Source: Nonomuraea sp. PA05
Lineage (GTDB): Bacteria; Actinomycetota; Actinomycetes; Streptosporangiales; Streptosporangiaceae
Direction: 5' to 3'
Assembly: GCF_008086045.1 (NCBI RefSeq)
Contig: NZ_VSEY01000060.1
Span: 1 to 62,286, forward strand
Length of the DNA: 62,286 nucleotides
In this document: in pieces, positions 8,702 to 17,131 of the stretch
Numbering within the stretch: the first letter of the stretch is position 1
Layout of the letters: each line of letters begins with the position of its first letter
Notes under the pieces: generated by a model
What the model saw: the letters and a program-made list of their open reading frames with translations, nothing else
Database searches by the model: none
Told to the model about the DNA's origin: nothing
Translations under genes and position numbers: made by a program

Positions 8702-9015
8702 CGACATGTCGCTCACGACCGGTGACGCTGATCCTGATGGGCTCGGCCACCACGCTGATCGGCGTGCTGCCGACGTACGAGTCGATCGGCTACGCCGCGC
8801 AAGGGCGGTGGCGGCACGTGGGTGCAGCAGGGCTCACCGGCCGGGTCCTGCACCGGCATCTCCGTCGCCTGCCAGCTCTGCGGCACGACCATCGGCGGCT
8901 CGACGCCGCTGGTGGCGCAGTGGCTGCTGATCCAGGGCGGCGGCAGCCACCGGAGCGTGGTGCTGCTGCTCACACTGGCGTGCGTCCTGGCGCTCGCCCG
9001 CCGCACGGCGCACGA
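8702..9015 (+). pseudogene. remnant of an MHS-type MFS transporter
   Basis: One frame (from about 8722) reads TLILMGSATTLIGVLPTYES, the usual helix 3-4 sequence of metabolite:H+ symporter family MFS proteins. Another frame, entered near 8822, reads GISVACQLCGTTIGGSTPLV and then a hydrophobic stretch typical of the last helices. The middle of the transporter (over 200 residues) is missing and the pieces are out of frame. No functional product is expected. It fills the gap between the esterase and the amidohydrolase. Confidence 0.6.
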
Positions 9016-9050
9016 TGATCGTGAGAACGCCGCCACGCCGTCCGCAACCG

Positions 9051-10709
9051 ATGAGGCAATCCGTGCAACTCGACGCCATCTTCACCAACGGCCGCTTCAC
9101 CACCCTCGACCCGCACCGTCCCACGGCGCACACGATCGGCGTCTTCGCCGGCCGTGTCGCCGCGCTCGACGAGGAGGTCGCGCACTGCACCGCGCGGCAG
9201 GTCCACGACCTGGGCGGCGCCCCTGCCGTGCCGGGGTTCAACGACGCACACCAGCACCTCAGCATGCGCGGCAGGCGGCTCCTGGAGCTGGACCTGCGCG
9301 CCGAGGCCGCCCCCACCCTGGACGCCCTCTACGCGGCCGTCGCCGAGCGCGCCGCCGAGCTGGAGCCGGGCGCCTGGATCCACGGTGCCGGCTACGACCA
9401 GAACAAGCTGGGCGCCCACCCGGCCGCCGAGGCCCTGGACGCGGTCGCGGGTGGGCGGCCGGTCTGGCTCGAACACGTCTCCTGCCACATGGGCGTCGCC
9501 AGCACCGCCGCGTTCGAGCTGGCCGGCTACCCCGGCCGCCTCGGCGTGCCCGACCCGGACGGCGGCCACGTCGAACGCGACGCCGGCGGCCGGGCCACCG
9601 GGCTGCTCCAGGAACGCGCCCAGCCCCTCGTCACCGGCGTCTTCCGGCCCTCGCCCGTCGAGGAGATCGTCACCTGGATCGCCGCCGCCGGCGCCCTGGG
9701 GCTGTCGGAGGGCCTGACCAGCTTCACCGAGCCGGGCATCGCCGCCGTGAACGACATCGGGCACGGCCCGGTGGACCTGCACGCCTTCCAGGTGGCGGTC
9801 GAGCGCGGGCTGCTGAAGGTCAGGGCCACGGTCATGCCGTACCTGACCGTCCTGCACGACCTCGGCGTGTTCGAGCCCGGTAACACGTGGTTCGGGCTCG
9901 ACCTGGGGCTGCGCAGCCGGTTCGGCGACGACCGGCTGAAGGTCGGCGCCACCAAGGTCGCCACCGACGGCTCCCTCATCGGGCGGTCCGCGCACATGTG
10001 CAGCGGCTACCACGACGAGCCGGACAACTCCGGCTTCCCCCTGTTCGACCCGGACGAGCTGCGGCACATGATCGTCGAGGCGCACCGCTGCGGTTGGCAG
10101 GTCGCCGCGCACGCCATCGGCGACGCCGCCATCGACCTCGCGCTCGACGCCTTCGCCGCCGCGCAGGCCGCCCATCCGCGCGATGACCCGCGCCATCGCG
10201 TCGAGCACTTCGCCGTCGCCAGTGACGCCCAGGTGGAGCGGCTGGCCGGGCTCGGGGCGGTCGCCGTCCCGCAGGGGCGGTTCCTGACGGAGATCGGTGA
10301 CGGGATGATCGCGGCGCTCGGGCCCGAGCGGGCCGCGCGCTGCTACCGGATGCGGAGCCTGCTGGACGCCGGAGCGGTCATGCCGGGCAGCAGCGACGCG
10401 CCCGTGGCGCACGGGAGCCCGTTGCTGAACATCCACGACATGGTCAACCGGCGGACCGCCTCCGGCGCGCCGCTCGCTCCCGGTGAGGCGCTCACCGCCG
10501 AGCAGGCGTTGCGGGCCTACACGATCGGCTCCGCGTACGCCGAGCACGCCGAGGACCGCAAGGGGACCTTGGCGCGCGGCATGCTGGCCGACTTCGCCGT
10601 GCTGTCGGACGACCTGCTCGCGGTCGCGCCCGACCGCATCGCGAGCCTGTCGGTGGGGGCCACGGTCATCGGCGGCGAGGTCGTTTTCGACGGCGGCGCG
10701 CTCACCTGA
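9051..10709 (+). CDS. YtcJ-type amidohydrolase
   Basis: This 552-residue amidohydrolase-3 family enzyme is a metal-dependent TIM-barrel hydrolase of C-N bonds; the substrate is unknown. Metal ligands appear in GFNDAHQHLS, the second His motif in QVAAHAIGDAAID and RVEHFAVA, and the catalytic Asp in GSSDAPVAHGSPL. The family's DGSLIGRSA segment is present. An N-terminal beta-sandwich (DAIFTNGRFTTLDPHRPTA) is completed at the C-terminus. ATG 9051 was chosen because the family starts just before this block; GTG 9063 is an alternative. The stop codon lies in a 44 bp repeat. Confidence 0.88.
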   Translation: MRQSVQLDAIFTNGRFTTLDPHRPTAHTIGVFAGRVAALDEEVAHCTARQVHDLGGAPAVPGFNDAHQHLSMRGRRLLELDLRAEAAPTLDALYAAVAERAAELEPGAWIHGAGYDQNKLGAHPAAEALDAVAGGRPVWLEHVSCHMGVASTAAFELAGYPGRLGVPDPDGGHVERDAGGRATGLLQERAQPLVTGVFRPSPVEEIVTWIAAAGALGLSEGLTSFTEPGIAAVNDIGHGPVDLHAFQVAVERGLLKVRATVMPYLTVLHDLGVFEPGNTWFGLDLGLRSRFGDDRLKVGATKVATDGSLIGRSAHMCSGYHDEPDNSGFPLFDPDELRHMIVEAHRCGWQVAAHAIGDAAIDLALDAFAAAQAAHPRDDPRHRVEHFAVASDAQVERLAGLGAVAVPQGRFLTEIGDGMIAALGPERAARCYRMRSLLDAGAVMPGSSDAPVAHGSPLLNIHDMVNRRTASGAPLAPGEALTAEQALRAYTIGSAYAEHAEDRKGTLARGMLADFAVLSDDLLAVAPDRIASLSVGATVIGGEVVFDGGALT

Positions 10710-10820
10710 CCGGCGGGGACGCGCTGCGTGGCGACGGCGGCACGCTCACCTGACCGGCGGGGACGCGCTGCGTGGCGGCGGTGGCGCGCTGCCCGACCGG
10801 CGGTGGCGCGCTGCCTGGCC
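10701..10820. repeat. 44 bp tandem repeat at the end of the amidohydrolase gene
   Basis: A 44-base unit starting CTCACCTGACCGGCGGGG is repeated at 10701 and 10745 with a shortened third copy from 10789. The first copy contains the amidohydrolase stop. The array fills the spacer to the convergent methyltransferase (ends 10840); no other feature is seen there. Confidence 0.8.
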
Positions 10821-10839
10821 GATGCGCGGGCATCCCCGT

Positions 10840-11613
10840 TCAAAGGCGGGTGGCGGCCGTCACGAACATCGGCAGCGCCAGGAACAGCCGCCCGAGCCGC
10901 CCACGCTCCCGCTGCTCGGCGAGCCACCCTTCGGCCTGCGCGTCGCTGATCGCCCCGGCCGCCCGCGCCTTCCCCGCGAGGTCGGCCAGCACGGGCACCA
11001 TCGTCGCGTCCGTGGACACCCAGGTGTGCACCTCGACGGTGACGTCCCCGAAGCCCGCGTCGAGAAGCAGGTTACGGCTTCGTCGCACGACACGCGGGCA
11101 GGCGACCAGGTCAGCCCGGGCGTGCACGATGGCCCGGGTCAGCGCGGCGTCGCCGGAGTCGATGACGATGGTGTCCCAGTCCTGCCCCGCCAGCACGATG
11201 CGTCCGCCGGGCGCGAGCACCCGCCGCGCCTCCGCGACCGCCCGCGCGGGGTCCTGCAGCACGTGAAACACCTTGTCGGCCCGGTAGCCGAGCAGCTCGC
11301 CGCCGGCGAAGGGCAGCGCGTCGGCGGTCGCCACCCGGAAGTCCGCGCCGGGCCAGCGTTCGCCCGCCACGCCGATCATCCGTTCGTCGGGGTCGATACC
11401 GAACGCCCGCACCCCCCGTTCGGCCATCTCCGCCGCCGCCCGCCCCGACCCGCACCCGACGTCCACCACCGCCGCCCCCGGCGTGAGGCCGAGCAGCTCG
11501 TAGGAACGCGCGCGCAGCTCGCCCGCTCCGGGCAGGTTGTCCGCGAGGTCGAGCAGGGCGATGAGGGCGTCCGTATCCGCGCTGGTACGGCCCGTTGTCT
11601 GGTTCTTGTCCAC
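10840..11613 (-). CDS. class I SAM-dependent methyltransferase
   Basis: This 257-residue Rossmann-fold methyltransferase has motif I VVDVGCGSGRAA (about residues 48-60), the acidic motif II residue in FGIDPDERM, motif III region TADALPFAGG and post-motif ARRVLAPGGRIVL. The substrate is unknown; related enzymes methylate small molecules. The GTG at 11613 has no Shine-Dalgarno, but a MerR-type promoter would place the 5' end of the mRNA at or next to it, so a leaderless message is likely. It is divergent from the FAD monooxygenase. Confidence 0.87.
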   Translation of the reverse strand: MDKNQTTGRTSADTDALIALLDLADNLPGAGELRARSYELLGLTPGAAVVDVGCGSGRAAAEMAERGVRAFGIDPDERMIGVAGERWPGADFRVATADALPFAGGELLGYRADKVFHVLQDPARAVAEARRVLAPGGRIVLAGQDWDTIVIDSGDAALTRAIVHARADLVACPRVVRRSRNLLLDAGFGDVTVEVHTWVSTDATMVPVLADLAGKARAAGAISDAQAEGWLAEQRERGRLGRLFLALPMFVTAATRL

Positions 11614-11620
11614 ACCGGGG

Positions 11621-11652
11621 ATGCTGCTCCTTCAAGTCGGCTTGAAGTCAAG
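11621..11652 (-). promoter_or_regulatory. MerR-type promoter for the methyltransferase
   Basis: On the minus strand a -35 TTGACT (11651-11646) and a possible -10 CAGCAT (11626-11621) are 19 bases apart. The spacer holds the inverted repeat TTCAAG-CCGA-CTTGAA. An over-long spacer with a central palindrome is the hallmark of promoters activated by MerR family proteins. Seven bases after the -10 comes the GTG start. No MerR gene is in the window. Confidence 0.5.
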
Positions 11653-11664
11653 CGCACTCTCGAA

Positions 11665-11690
11665 CTGACCAATCGGACCCATTTGGTCAG
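11665..11690. promoter_or_regulatory. inverted repeat, TetR-type operator candidate
   Basis: CTGACCAA (11665-11672) and TTGGTCAG (11683-11690) form a perfect 8 bp inverted repeat with a 10 bp spacer, 44 bases before the FAD monooxygenase start. The spacing and the GACCAA-type arms fit TetR family operators. No tetR gene is adjacent, so the regulator would act from elsewhere. Confidence 0.5.
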
Positions 11691-11733
11691 AATGTCTCGT
11701 AGGCTGGCGGGTGAACCTAGAGAGGGAGTCGTC

Positions 11734-12945
11734 ATGGCAGACACGCGCAGGGGCGGCAGGGCGCTGGTGGTCGGGCTGGGCATCGCGGGCATCGCCACCG
11801 CGCTGCGGCTGCGCCAGATCGGCTGGGAGCCGGTGCTGGTGGAGCGGGCGGCCGGCCGCCGCTCGAACGGGTACTTCATCATGTTGTTCGGCACCGGCGT
11901 CGCCAGCGCCAGGCGGCTGGGGGTGCTGGACGCGATCGGCGACCGCAGCAACAACGGCCTGACGTCGTACGAGGTCGACCGGGCCGGCCGCCGCCGTCCC
12001 GGCATGAGCCCCGCCAACCTGCCCGGCGCCCCCCGCCAGCTCCTGCGCGGCGACGTCGAGCGCGGGTTGTTCTCCGCGCTGCCGGACGACGTGGAGATCC
12101 GCTACTCCACGGTGCCCACCCACCTCGCCCAGGACGCCATCGGGGCCGAGGTGACCCTGCACGACAGCGCGGCGGGCACCAGCGTCACCGAGCGGTTCGA
12201 CCTGGTGGTGGGCGCCGACGGGATGCGCTCCACGGTGCGCAGGCTGGCCTTCGGCCCGGAGGAGTTCCTGCACCCGCTGAACTACATGATCGGCGCCACC
12301 GTCCTGGACGGGCCGGTCGAGGGCTTCGCGCAGAACGAGGGGCTGGTGCTCGCCGAGCCCGGCCGCTCGGTGTGGACGTTCCCGTTCTCCGACCACGCGC
12401 CAGGACTGCTGTTCTCCTACCGGACGAGCGACATCGACGCCGAGTTCAGCCGCCCGCCGATCGAGTCCATCCGCGCCGCCTTCGGCCCGCAGCCTGCCGG
12501 GCCGCTCCTGGAGGAGCTGATGGTGCGCTTCGAACAGGCGCCGGAAGTGCTGTTCGACTCGGTGCACCAGGTCAGGATGCCGCGCTGGCACCGGGGCCGG
12601 GTCGTGCTCATGGGCGACGCCGCTTGGTGCCTCACCCTGTACTCCGGCATGGGCGCCTCCAGCGGCATCGCCGGCGGCGAACTGCTCGGCACCATGCTCC
12701 AGCGGCACGGCGCCGACCTGCCCGCCGCGCTGCGCGCCTGGGAGGCGCAGATGCGGCCGTTCATCGGCTACCAGCAGGACAACATCCTGTCCATGCGACG
12801 GCTGTTCACCCCGGACGACCGCAGGGAGCAGCTCCTGCGGACCGGGATGTTGCGCCTGATGCGCGCTCCGGGCATCGGCAAGGCGATGGGCAGGATCATG
12901 GCCAAGGACATGCGGGCCAAGAACGCCGACGTCGCCGCCGCCTGA
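11734..12945 (+). CDS. FAD-dependent monooxygenase (PHBH-like)
   Basis: This 403-residue class A flavoprotein monooxygenase has the FAD Rossmann motif ALVVGLGIAGIATALRL (residues 10-26), ERFDLVVGADGMRSTVRR containing the DG motif, and the second FAD motif GRVVLMGDAAWC (GD) near residue 290. Such enzymes hydroxylate or epoxidise aromatic and polyketide substrates with NAD(P)H and O2, or inactivate antibiotics. A strong GAGGGAG precedes ATG 11734. It lies 4.2 kb upstream of the polyketide cassette, on the same strand, with three unrelated genes between, so a role there is only a possibility. Confidence 0.9.
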   Translation: MADTRRGGRALVVGLGIAGIATALRLRQIGWEPVLVERAAGRRSNGYFIMLFGTGVASARRLGVLDAIGDRSNNGLTSYEVDRAGRRRPGMSPANLPGAPRQLLRGDVERGLFSALPDDVEIRYSTVPTHLAQDAIGAEVTLHDSAAGTSVTERFDLVVGADGMRSTVRRLAFGPEEFLHPLNYMIGATVLDGPVEGFAQNEGLVLAEPGRSVWTFPFSDHAPGLLFSYRTSDIDAEFSRPPIESIRAAFGPQPAGPLLEELMVRFEQAPEVLFDSVHQVRMPRWHRGRVVLMGDAAWCLTLYSGMGASSGIAGGELLGTMLQRHGADLPAALRAWEAQMRPFIGYQQDNILSMRRLFTPDDRREQLLRTGMLRLMRAPGIGKAMGRIMAKDMRAKNADVAAA

Positions 12946-13024
12946 GCAAGCCGCATCCTGAGTGCGCCGCCTTACGTCGCCTCACGTCGCAGCCTGACAC
13001 CCGCAGCCCCCCACCGCGGTCGTC

Positions 13025-14539
13025 TCAGAGGCGGTTGGCCTCGCGGGCGGCGGCGCGGGCCTCGCGGGCCCGGCCGAGATGCCTGAGCTGCCTGGAGACC
13101 CACGTCAACGCGTCGCGGAAGCCTTCGCGATAGGCGTCCGGCTCGTGCACGTACAGCGGGCGGAGCACCTCGGCGGCCTCCTCCGCCGAGGTCAGCGCCT
13201 CGTCGTGGCGGCCCAGGTGGCCCAGGGCCACGCCGTGGTTGTAGAGGCTGCGGGCGAGCGCGGCGGGCGGGCCGGTGTCCCGGCGGTAGAGGCCGATCGC
13301 CTCCTCCAGCGAGGCCACGGCGTCGTCGAACCGTTGGAGGGCCAGTAGCGTCCAGCCGAGGTTGTTGAGCGAGGAGGCGAGCTGGAGGCGGCGGCGGTCG
13401 TCCGTTCGCGCCGCGATCCGGTGGAGGTCCGCCGAGCGCTGGAGGGGTTCGACGGCCTCGCCGTACTTGCCGAGCCGGGACAGGACCAGGGCGAGGTTGT
13501 GCAGCGCGGAGGCGGTCACCGCGTCGCCGGGCCCGCGCTGCGTCGGCTCGCCTTCTGCGGGGACGATGGCCTGCGCCGCGCCGATGGCTTCCCGGAACCG
13601 GGCGGCGGCGGCCTCCAGCCGCCCTTCCCGCATCAGCCGCAGGCCCTCCTCATTGAGCTCATCGGCGCGCGCCTCGGAGACATCGCGCTCGTCGGCCCGC
13701 GGCTCCGCGACGCGCTCCGGCGGGTCCGGCTGCGCCTCCGTGGCGCGGCTCGGCGGGTCCGGCTGCGCCTCCGTGCCGTGGTCCGGCGGGTCCGGCTGCG
13801 CCTCCGCGACGCGCTCCGACCGGTCCGGCTGCCCCTCGGAGACGCTGCGGAAGCCGGTCTCGGTCACGGTGTAGCCGCGCTCCCGCAGCAGGTCGTCCAC
13901 GAAGGCGAGGTAGTCGGGCCCGGTCTCGCAGACGTGGCGGTAGTACTGAGCGGCCAGCTCCTCGTACGGCCGGGCGTCGTCGCCGCGCCCCATCTGGTGC
14001 AACTGGTGGATGAGCGCCACCAGCCCGGTCCAGTGATCGACGGCGTCCTCCGTGGTGCCCGTCTCGATGAGCGGCCGGCGCAGCTCCATCGCCTCCGTGA
14101 GCGCTTCGAGCGCCTCGGTGGCGCGGCCCGTGTCGCCCAGCTCGATGCCGAGGTGCTCCAGGGCGGAGGCGAGCTGGAGGCCGGAGCCGTGCCGGCGGGA
14201 CAGGGCGACGGCCGCGCGGAGCGACAGGAGGGCCTCGTCGTGCTGGCCTGTCCCGGCGAGCTGGTTGCCGAGGTTGATCAGCGCGGAGGTGAGGCTCATG
14301 GTGGGCGGGTCGGGGGCGCGGGCGCTGAGCGCGCGCAGGACGTCCACGGCCTCCTCGGCGATCGGGACGGCGTCGGCCCTCCTGTCCGACAGGCCGAGGA
14401 GGAGGGCGTAGCGGTCCAGCGCCGTCCCCAGGCCCGGCAGGTGCGGGCCGGGATCGTCCGCGGCGAGCCGCCGGTACGCGTCCACCGCCTCCTCCGCCTG
14501 GGCGAGCTCCTGCGCCAGGAGCTCGGGAGGTTGAGGCAC
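13025..14539 (-). CDS. tetratricopeptide repeat protein
   Basis: This 504-residue soluble protein has two blocks of TPR helices. Residues 10-220 contain units such as ALINLGNQLAGTGQHDEALLSL; residues 300-500 contain ALHNLALVLSRLGKYGEAVEPL and SLNNLGWTLLALQRFDDAVASL. They are joined by an acidic Pro-rich linker (EAQPDPP repeated). TPR arrays bind peptides or partner proteins; no catalytic domain is present, so it is likely a scaffold or a sensor without its effector. The repeats resemble those in the long STAND protein at 23.8-28.7 kb, which suggests the same repeat family. It is monocistronic. Confidence 0.85.
   Translation of the reverse strand: MPQPPELLAQELAQAEEAVDAYRRLAADDPGPHLPGLGTALDRYALLLGLSDRRADAVPIAEEAVDVLRALSARAPDPPTMSLTSALINLGNQLAGTGQHDEALLSLRAAVALSRRHGSGLQLASALEHLGIELGDTGRATEALEALTEAMELRRPLIETGTTEDAVDHWTGLVALIHQLHQMGRGDDARPYEELAAQYYRHVCETGPDYLAFVDDLLRERGYTVTETGFRSVSEGQPDRSERVAEAQPDPPDHGTEAQPDPPSRATEAQPDPPERVAEPRADERDVSEARADELNEEGLRLMREGRLEAAAARFREAIGAAQAIVPAEGEPTQRGPGDAVTASALHNLALVLSRLGKYGEAVEPLQRSADLHRIAARTDDRRRLQLASSLNNLGWTLLALQRFDDAVASLEEAIGLYRRDTGPPAALARSLYNHGVALGHLGRHDEALTSAEEAAEVLRPLYVHEPDAYREGFRDALTWVSRQLRHLGRAREARAAAREANRL
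13722..13840. repeat. 33 bp in-frame tandem repeat in the TPR gene
   Basis: Three close copies start at 13722, 13755 and 13788 and a decayed fourth follows. They encode an 11-residue unit containing EAQPDPP, which forms the linker between the two TPR blocks. Confidence 0.85.
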
Positions 14540-14914
14540 ACGGCGACACTAACATCCCGCCCCCGCGAGACCCGACCAGGCCGGACTCGGCGAGGCGCGG
14601 CCAAGCCCGGGGCGCCCGTGGGCAGCGGTGGGGTCGTCCCGGCCCGGTGGCTGCTCGGCCGGGGTCCGTCGCGATGACCTCGGAGGCGAACAGCTCCATG
14701 GCGCCGAGCCTCCGGTCCTGGGCGGGGCCGGAGGGGTGGCGGAGAAGTCGCGCACCACCACACCGAAGCTCATGTCCGTGCCCGTCGGTGGAAGAAACGC
14801 GGGCGTGTGCCGCATCGTCGCACGGATCGGGCGGGCCGGACGGTGCGCACGCGCCGCCCGGCCCGTCTGCCGGGCCGGAGGCGCATGCGTCTCAGGGGGT
14901 TAGGAGATCGGGGG
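14540..14914. other. 375 bp without a convincing gene
   Basis: No complete gene is visible between the TPR gene and the small secreted protein. On the minus strand at 14640-14775 short stretches (MSFGVVVRDF, then in another frame MELFASEVIA) faintly resemble the two ends of a flavin-dependent luciferase-like oxidoreductase. They may be the last traces of a deleted gene, but this is weak. Confidence 0.3.
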
Positions 14915-15133
14915 TCACGCGTAGAGGAAGTAGTAGCGGTAGCGGCCCTCCCACTCGCAGTGGAAGGAGTCCCACCAGCCCTGCGTGATGCCGTGGTTGC
15001 CGATCCGCTGGCACTCCGAGTAGTCCCTGAACACGCCGGCCAGCCGCTCGGCGTGCGCCGGCGTGGCGCCGATCGTCAGGGACACTCCGAGGGCCAAGAC
15101 GGCCGAGACGAGAACAGCGCGTGCCTTTCGCAT
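14915..15133 (-). CDS. small secreted aromatic-rich protein
   Basis: This 72-residue product has a clear Sec signal peptide (MRKARAVLVSAVLALGVS..., cleavage after PAHA at about residue 28). The mature part of about 44 residues carries two cysteines (SECQRIGNHG, FHCEWEG) and many aromatics, ending YRYYFLYA. ATG 15133 is chosen over upstream starts because GGAGGA lies six bases before it. Similar small Cys-pair secreted proteins are common in actinomycetes; function is unknown. Confidence 0.7.
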   Translation of the reverse strand: MRKARAVLVSAVLALGVSLTIGATPAHAERLAGVFRDYSECQRIGNHGITQGWWDSFHCEWEGRYRYYFLYA

Positions 15134-15355
15134 TCGTCCTCCTGCTGCTGGGGGGTTCATGACGCTGGACATTATCACTCACCCCGCGCCAGGAAGATTG
15201 TCATGGCCGTGTCGGTTCCCGCAAGCCATTCCGCGGTCCGAAAGTTTCACTCCCGCGTTTCCCGCGAGCCGCAATTTTTCCGGGGCGACTTTTGCGCCCG
15301 AAACGTACGTTTCATCCCCCTTTTCCGGTTGGCTTGGAACGCTACCAAGAAACCT

Positions 15356-15385
15356 TTGACCAGCCTCACTTACGTGTCATATCGT
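15356..15385 (+). promoter_or_regulatory. housekeeping-type promoter of the secreted esterase
   Basis: TTGACC (15356-15361) and TATCGT (15380-15385) are 18 bases apart in a locally AT-richer stretch, about 85 bases before the esterase start. The rest of the 15134-15470 intergenic region shows no gene. Confidence 0.45.
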
Positions 15386-15470
15386 CTCCCCGCCATATCG
15401 ATGTGAGCCGCGACGCTCAAGGCACGGGGGCCATGGCCAGCGGCGACCATCCGACCAACGGAGTCGCACC

Positions 15471-16793
15471 ATGCAAGCTCGAATCCGCAAGGCACTGATC
15501 GTCGGCGTGGCGATGTCCATGCTGGCCGCCGTGGGGGTGTCGGCGGCCTTACCGCAGCCGGCGCACGCCGCGCAGGTGATCACCGACATCTCGTACGCGC
15601 CCGCACAACCGGCCGGCAGCAGGGGGCATCTGCTGGACCTGTACCTCCCGTCAACGGGCGTCACGCCCCGCCCGCTGCTGATCTGGCACAAGGGGTCCGC
15701 CTGGACGAGCGACGACGGCAAGGCCGCCGCGGACGAGATCGCGGCGGTCTTCGGCCCGCTGGGCTTCGCGGTGGCCGGCGTCAGCGTCCGCCCCAGCAGC
15801 CAGGCCATCTTCCCGGCCCAGGTGCACGACATCAAGGCCGCCATCCGCTGGCTGCGCGCGAACGCCGCCACCTACGGCCTCGACCCCAACCGCTTCGCGA
15901 TGATGGGCGACTCCTCGGGCGGCTGGCTGACGGAGATGGCCACCCTGTCCGGCGGCGTCGCGTCGCTGGAGGGCACCATCGGCACCACCGGCGTCTCCAG
16001 CGCCGTGCAGGTCGGCCTGGCCTTCTTCTCCCCGACCGACTTCCTGCAGATGAACGCGCAGAACCTGCCGACCGGCGGGCTGGATCACAACTCGCCGGCC
16101 TCCCCTGAGTCGCTCCTGGTCGGCTGCCCGATCCAGACCTGCCCGGCCACCGTGGCGCAGGCCAACCCGATGACCTACGTGGACGGCAACGACCCGCCGC
16201 TGATGGTGCTGCACGGCCAGGCCGACTTCCTGGTGCCGCACGGGCAGAGCGTCCTGCTCTACAACCGGATCAAGGCCACGTGCGGTGACCTCACCTTCGT
16301 CTCGGTGCCCGGCGCGGACCACATGAGAGCCCAGGTCATGGACCCCGCCCACTTCGGCGCGGAGACCGTCTACACCACCACCGACTGCACCGAGACCGTC
16401 CGGACCGGCACGCTCAACCCCACCTGGGCCAACTTCGCGACCTTCCTGCGCAGCGGGCTCAAGATGGGCACCTCCTGCGAGGTCACCTACTCCACCGGCG
16501 CCTGGAACGGCGCCTTCAACGGCAGCCTGGTCATCAGGAACACCGGCACCACCCCCATCAGCGGCTGGGCCGCGACCTGGACCTGGTCGGGCAACCAGCA
16601 GATCACGGGCGCCTGGAACGCCACGGTCACCCAGACCGGCACCCAGGTGACCGCGCGCGACGCCGGCCACAACTCCTACATCGGCCCAGGCTCCAGCCAG
16701 AGCTTCGGCTTCTCGGCGACCGCCACCGGGTCGAACCCCATTCCCGCCCAGTTCCAAGTGAACAACCTGCCCTGCACGAGAGTGACCCTCTGA
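15471..16793 (+). CDS. secreted alpha/beta-hydrolase esterase with C-terminal CBM2
   Basis: This 440-residue protein has a Sec signal peptide of about 34 residues (ends PQPAHAA). Residues 40-330 are a BD-FAE-like/lipase-like alpha/beta hydrolase with the nucleophile elbow FAMMGDSSGGWLT, a GQADFLVP acid region and PGADHMRA histidine region. Residues 345-440 are a CBM2 cellulose/xylan-binding domain (CEVTYSTGAWNGAFNGSLVI..., WSGNQQITGAWNA, final cysteine in LPCTRVTL). The combination suggests an acetyl-xylan or feruloyl-type esterase acting on plant cell wall. GGAG precedes ATG 15471. Confidence 0.9.
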   Translation: MQARIRKALIVGVAMSMLAAVGVSAALPQPAHAAQVITDISYAPAQPAGSRGHLLDLYLPSTGVTPRPLLIWHKGSAWTSDDGKAAADEIAAVFGPLGFAVAGVSVRPSSQAIFPAQVHDIKAAIRWLRANAATYGLDPNRFAMMGDSSGGWLTEMATLSGGVASLEGTIGTTGVSSAVQVGLAFFSPTDFLQMNAQNLPTGGLDHNSPASPESLLVGCPIQTCPATVAQANPMTYVDGNDPPLMVLHGQADFLVPHGQSVLLYNRIKATCGDLTFVSVPGADHMRAQVMDPAHFGAETVYTTTDCTETVRTGTLNPTWANFATFLRSGLKMGTSCEVTYSTGAWNGAFNGSLVIRNTGTTPISGWAATWTWSGNQQITGAWNATVTQTGTQVTARDAGHNSYIGPGSSQSFGFSATATGSNPIPAQFQVNNLPCTRVTL

Positions 16794-17131
16794 CCCGGCG
16801 CGCCGGGCCGCCCTGAATGGCGGCGGCCTGGCGCCTTTCCCGATCGAATAATGTTCTACGAAAGCGGAAAGACGTATTTCCGGAATGCATGACGTTCCGT
16901 CGGGACCCGATCACCGAATGTCGCCGCCGCGATTTGTGCACGCACATATTGCCTCACTCGGCGAGCCGCCCCTATCCTTGCCCGTGACGGCTCGCCGGCT
17001 CATTTCACGTCCTTTTCCCCGACCGGCCGGGAGCCGCGCGATATCCCGCAGCCCGAAATAAATCGGATAAGCCGCCTGCCCACTGTCACAGAAGGCCGTT
17101 GTCCGCGTTCGGCGATGAGTTAAGGGGACGT
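16794..17131. other. 338 bp leader region of the polyketide cassette, with two inverted repeats
   Basis: No gene is seen here. CGGAAA-GACGTA-TTTCCG (16865-16882) is a compact palindrome. CGGCGAGCCG (16959-16968) and CGGCTCGCCG (16988-16997) are perfect 10 bp arms 19 bases apart. The region is richer in A/T than its surroundings and must hold the cassette promoter; the palindromes are candidate operators. An AGGGGA Shine-Dalgarno lies at 17123. Confidence 0.5.

Noticed and set aside
14640..14775. Remnant of a flavin-dependent luciferase-like oxidoreductase
   Set aside because: Only about ten residues at each supposed end resemble the family, in different frames; too weak to list as a pseudogene.
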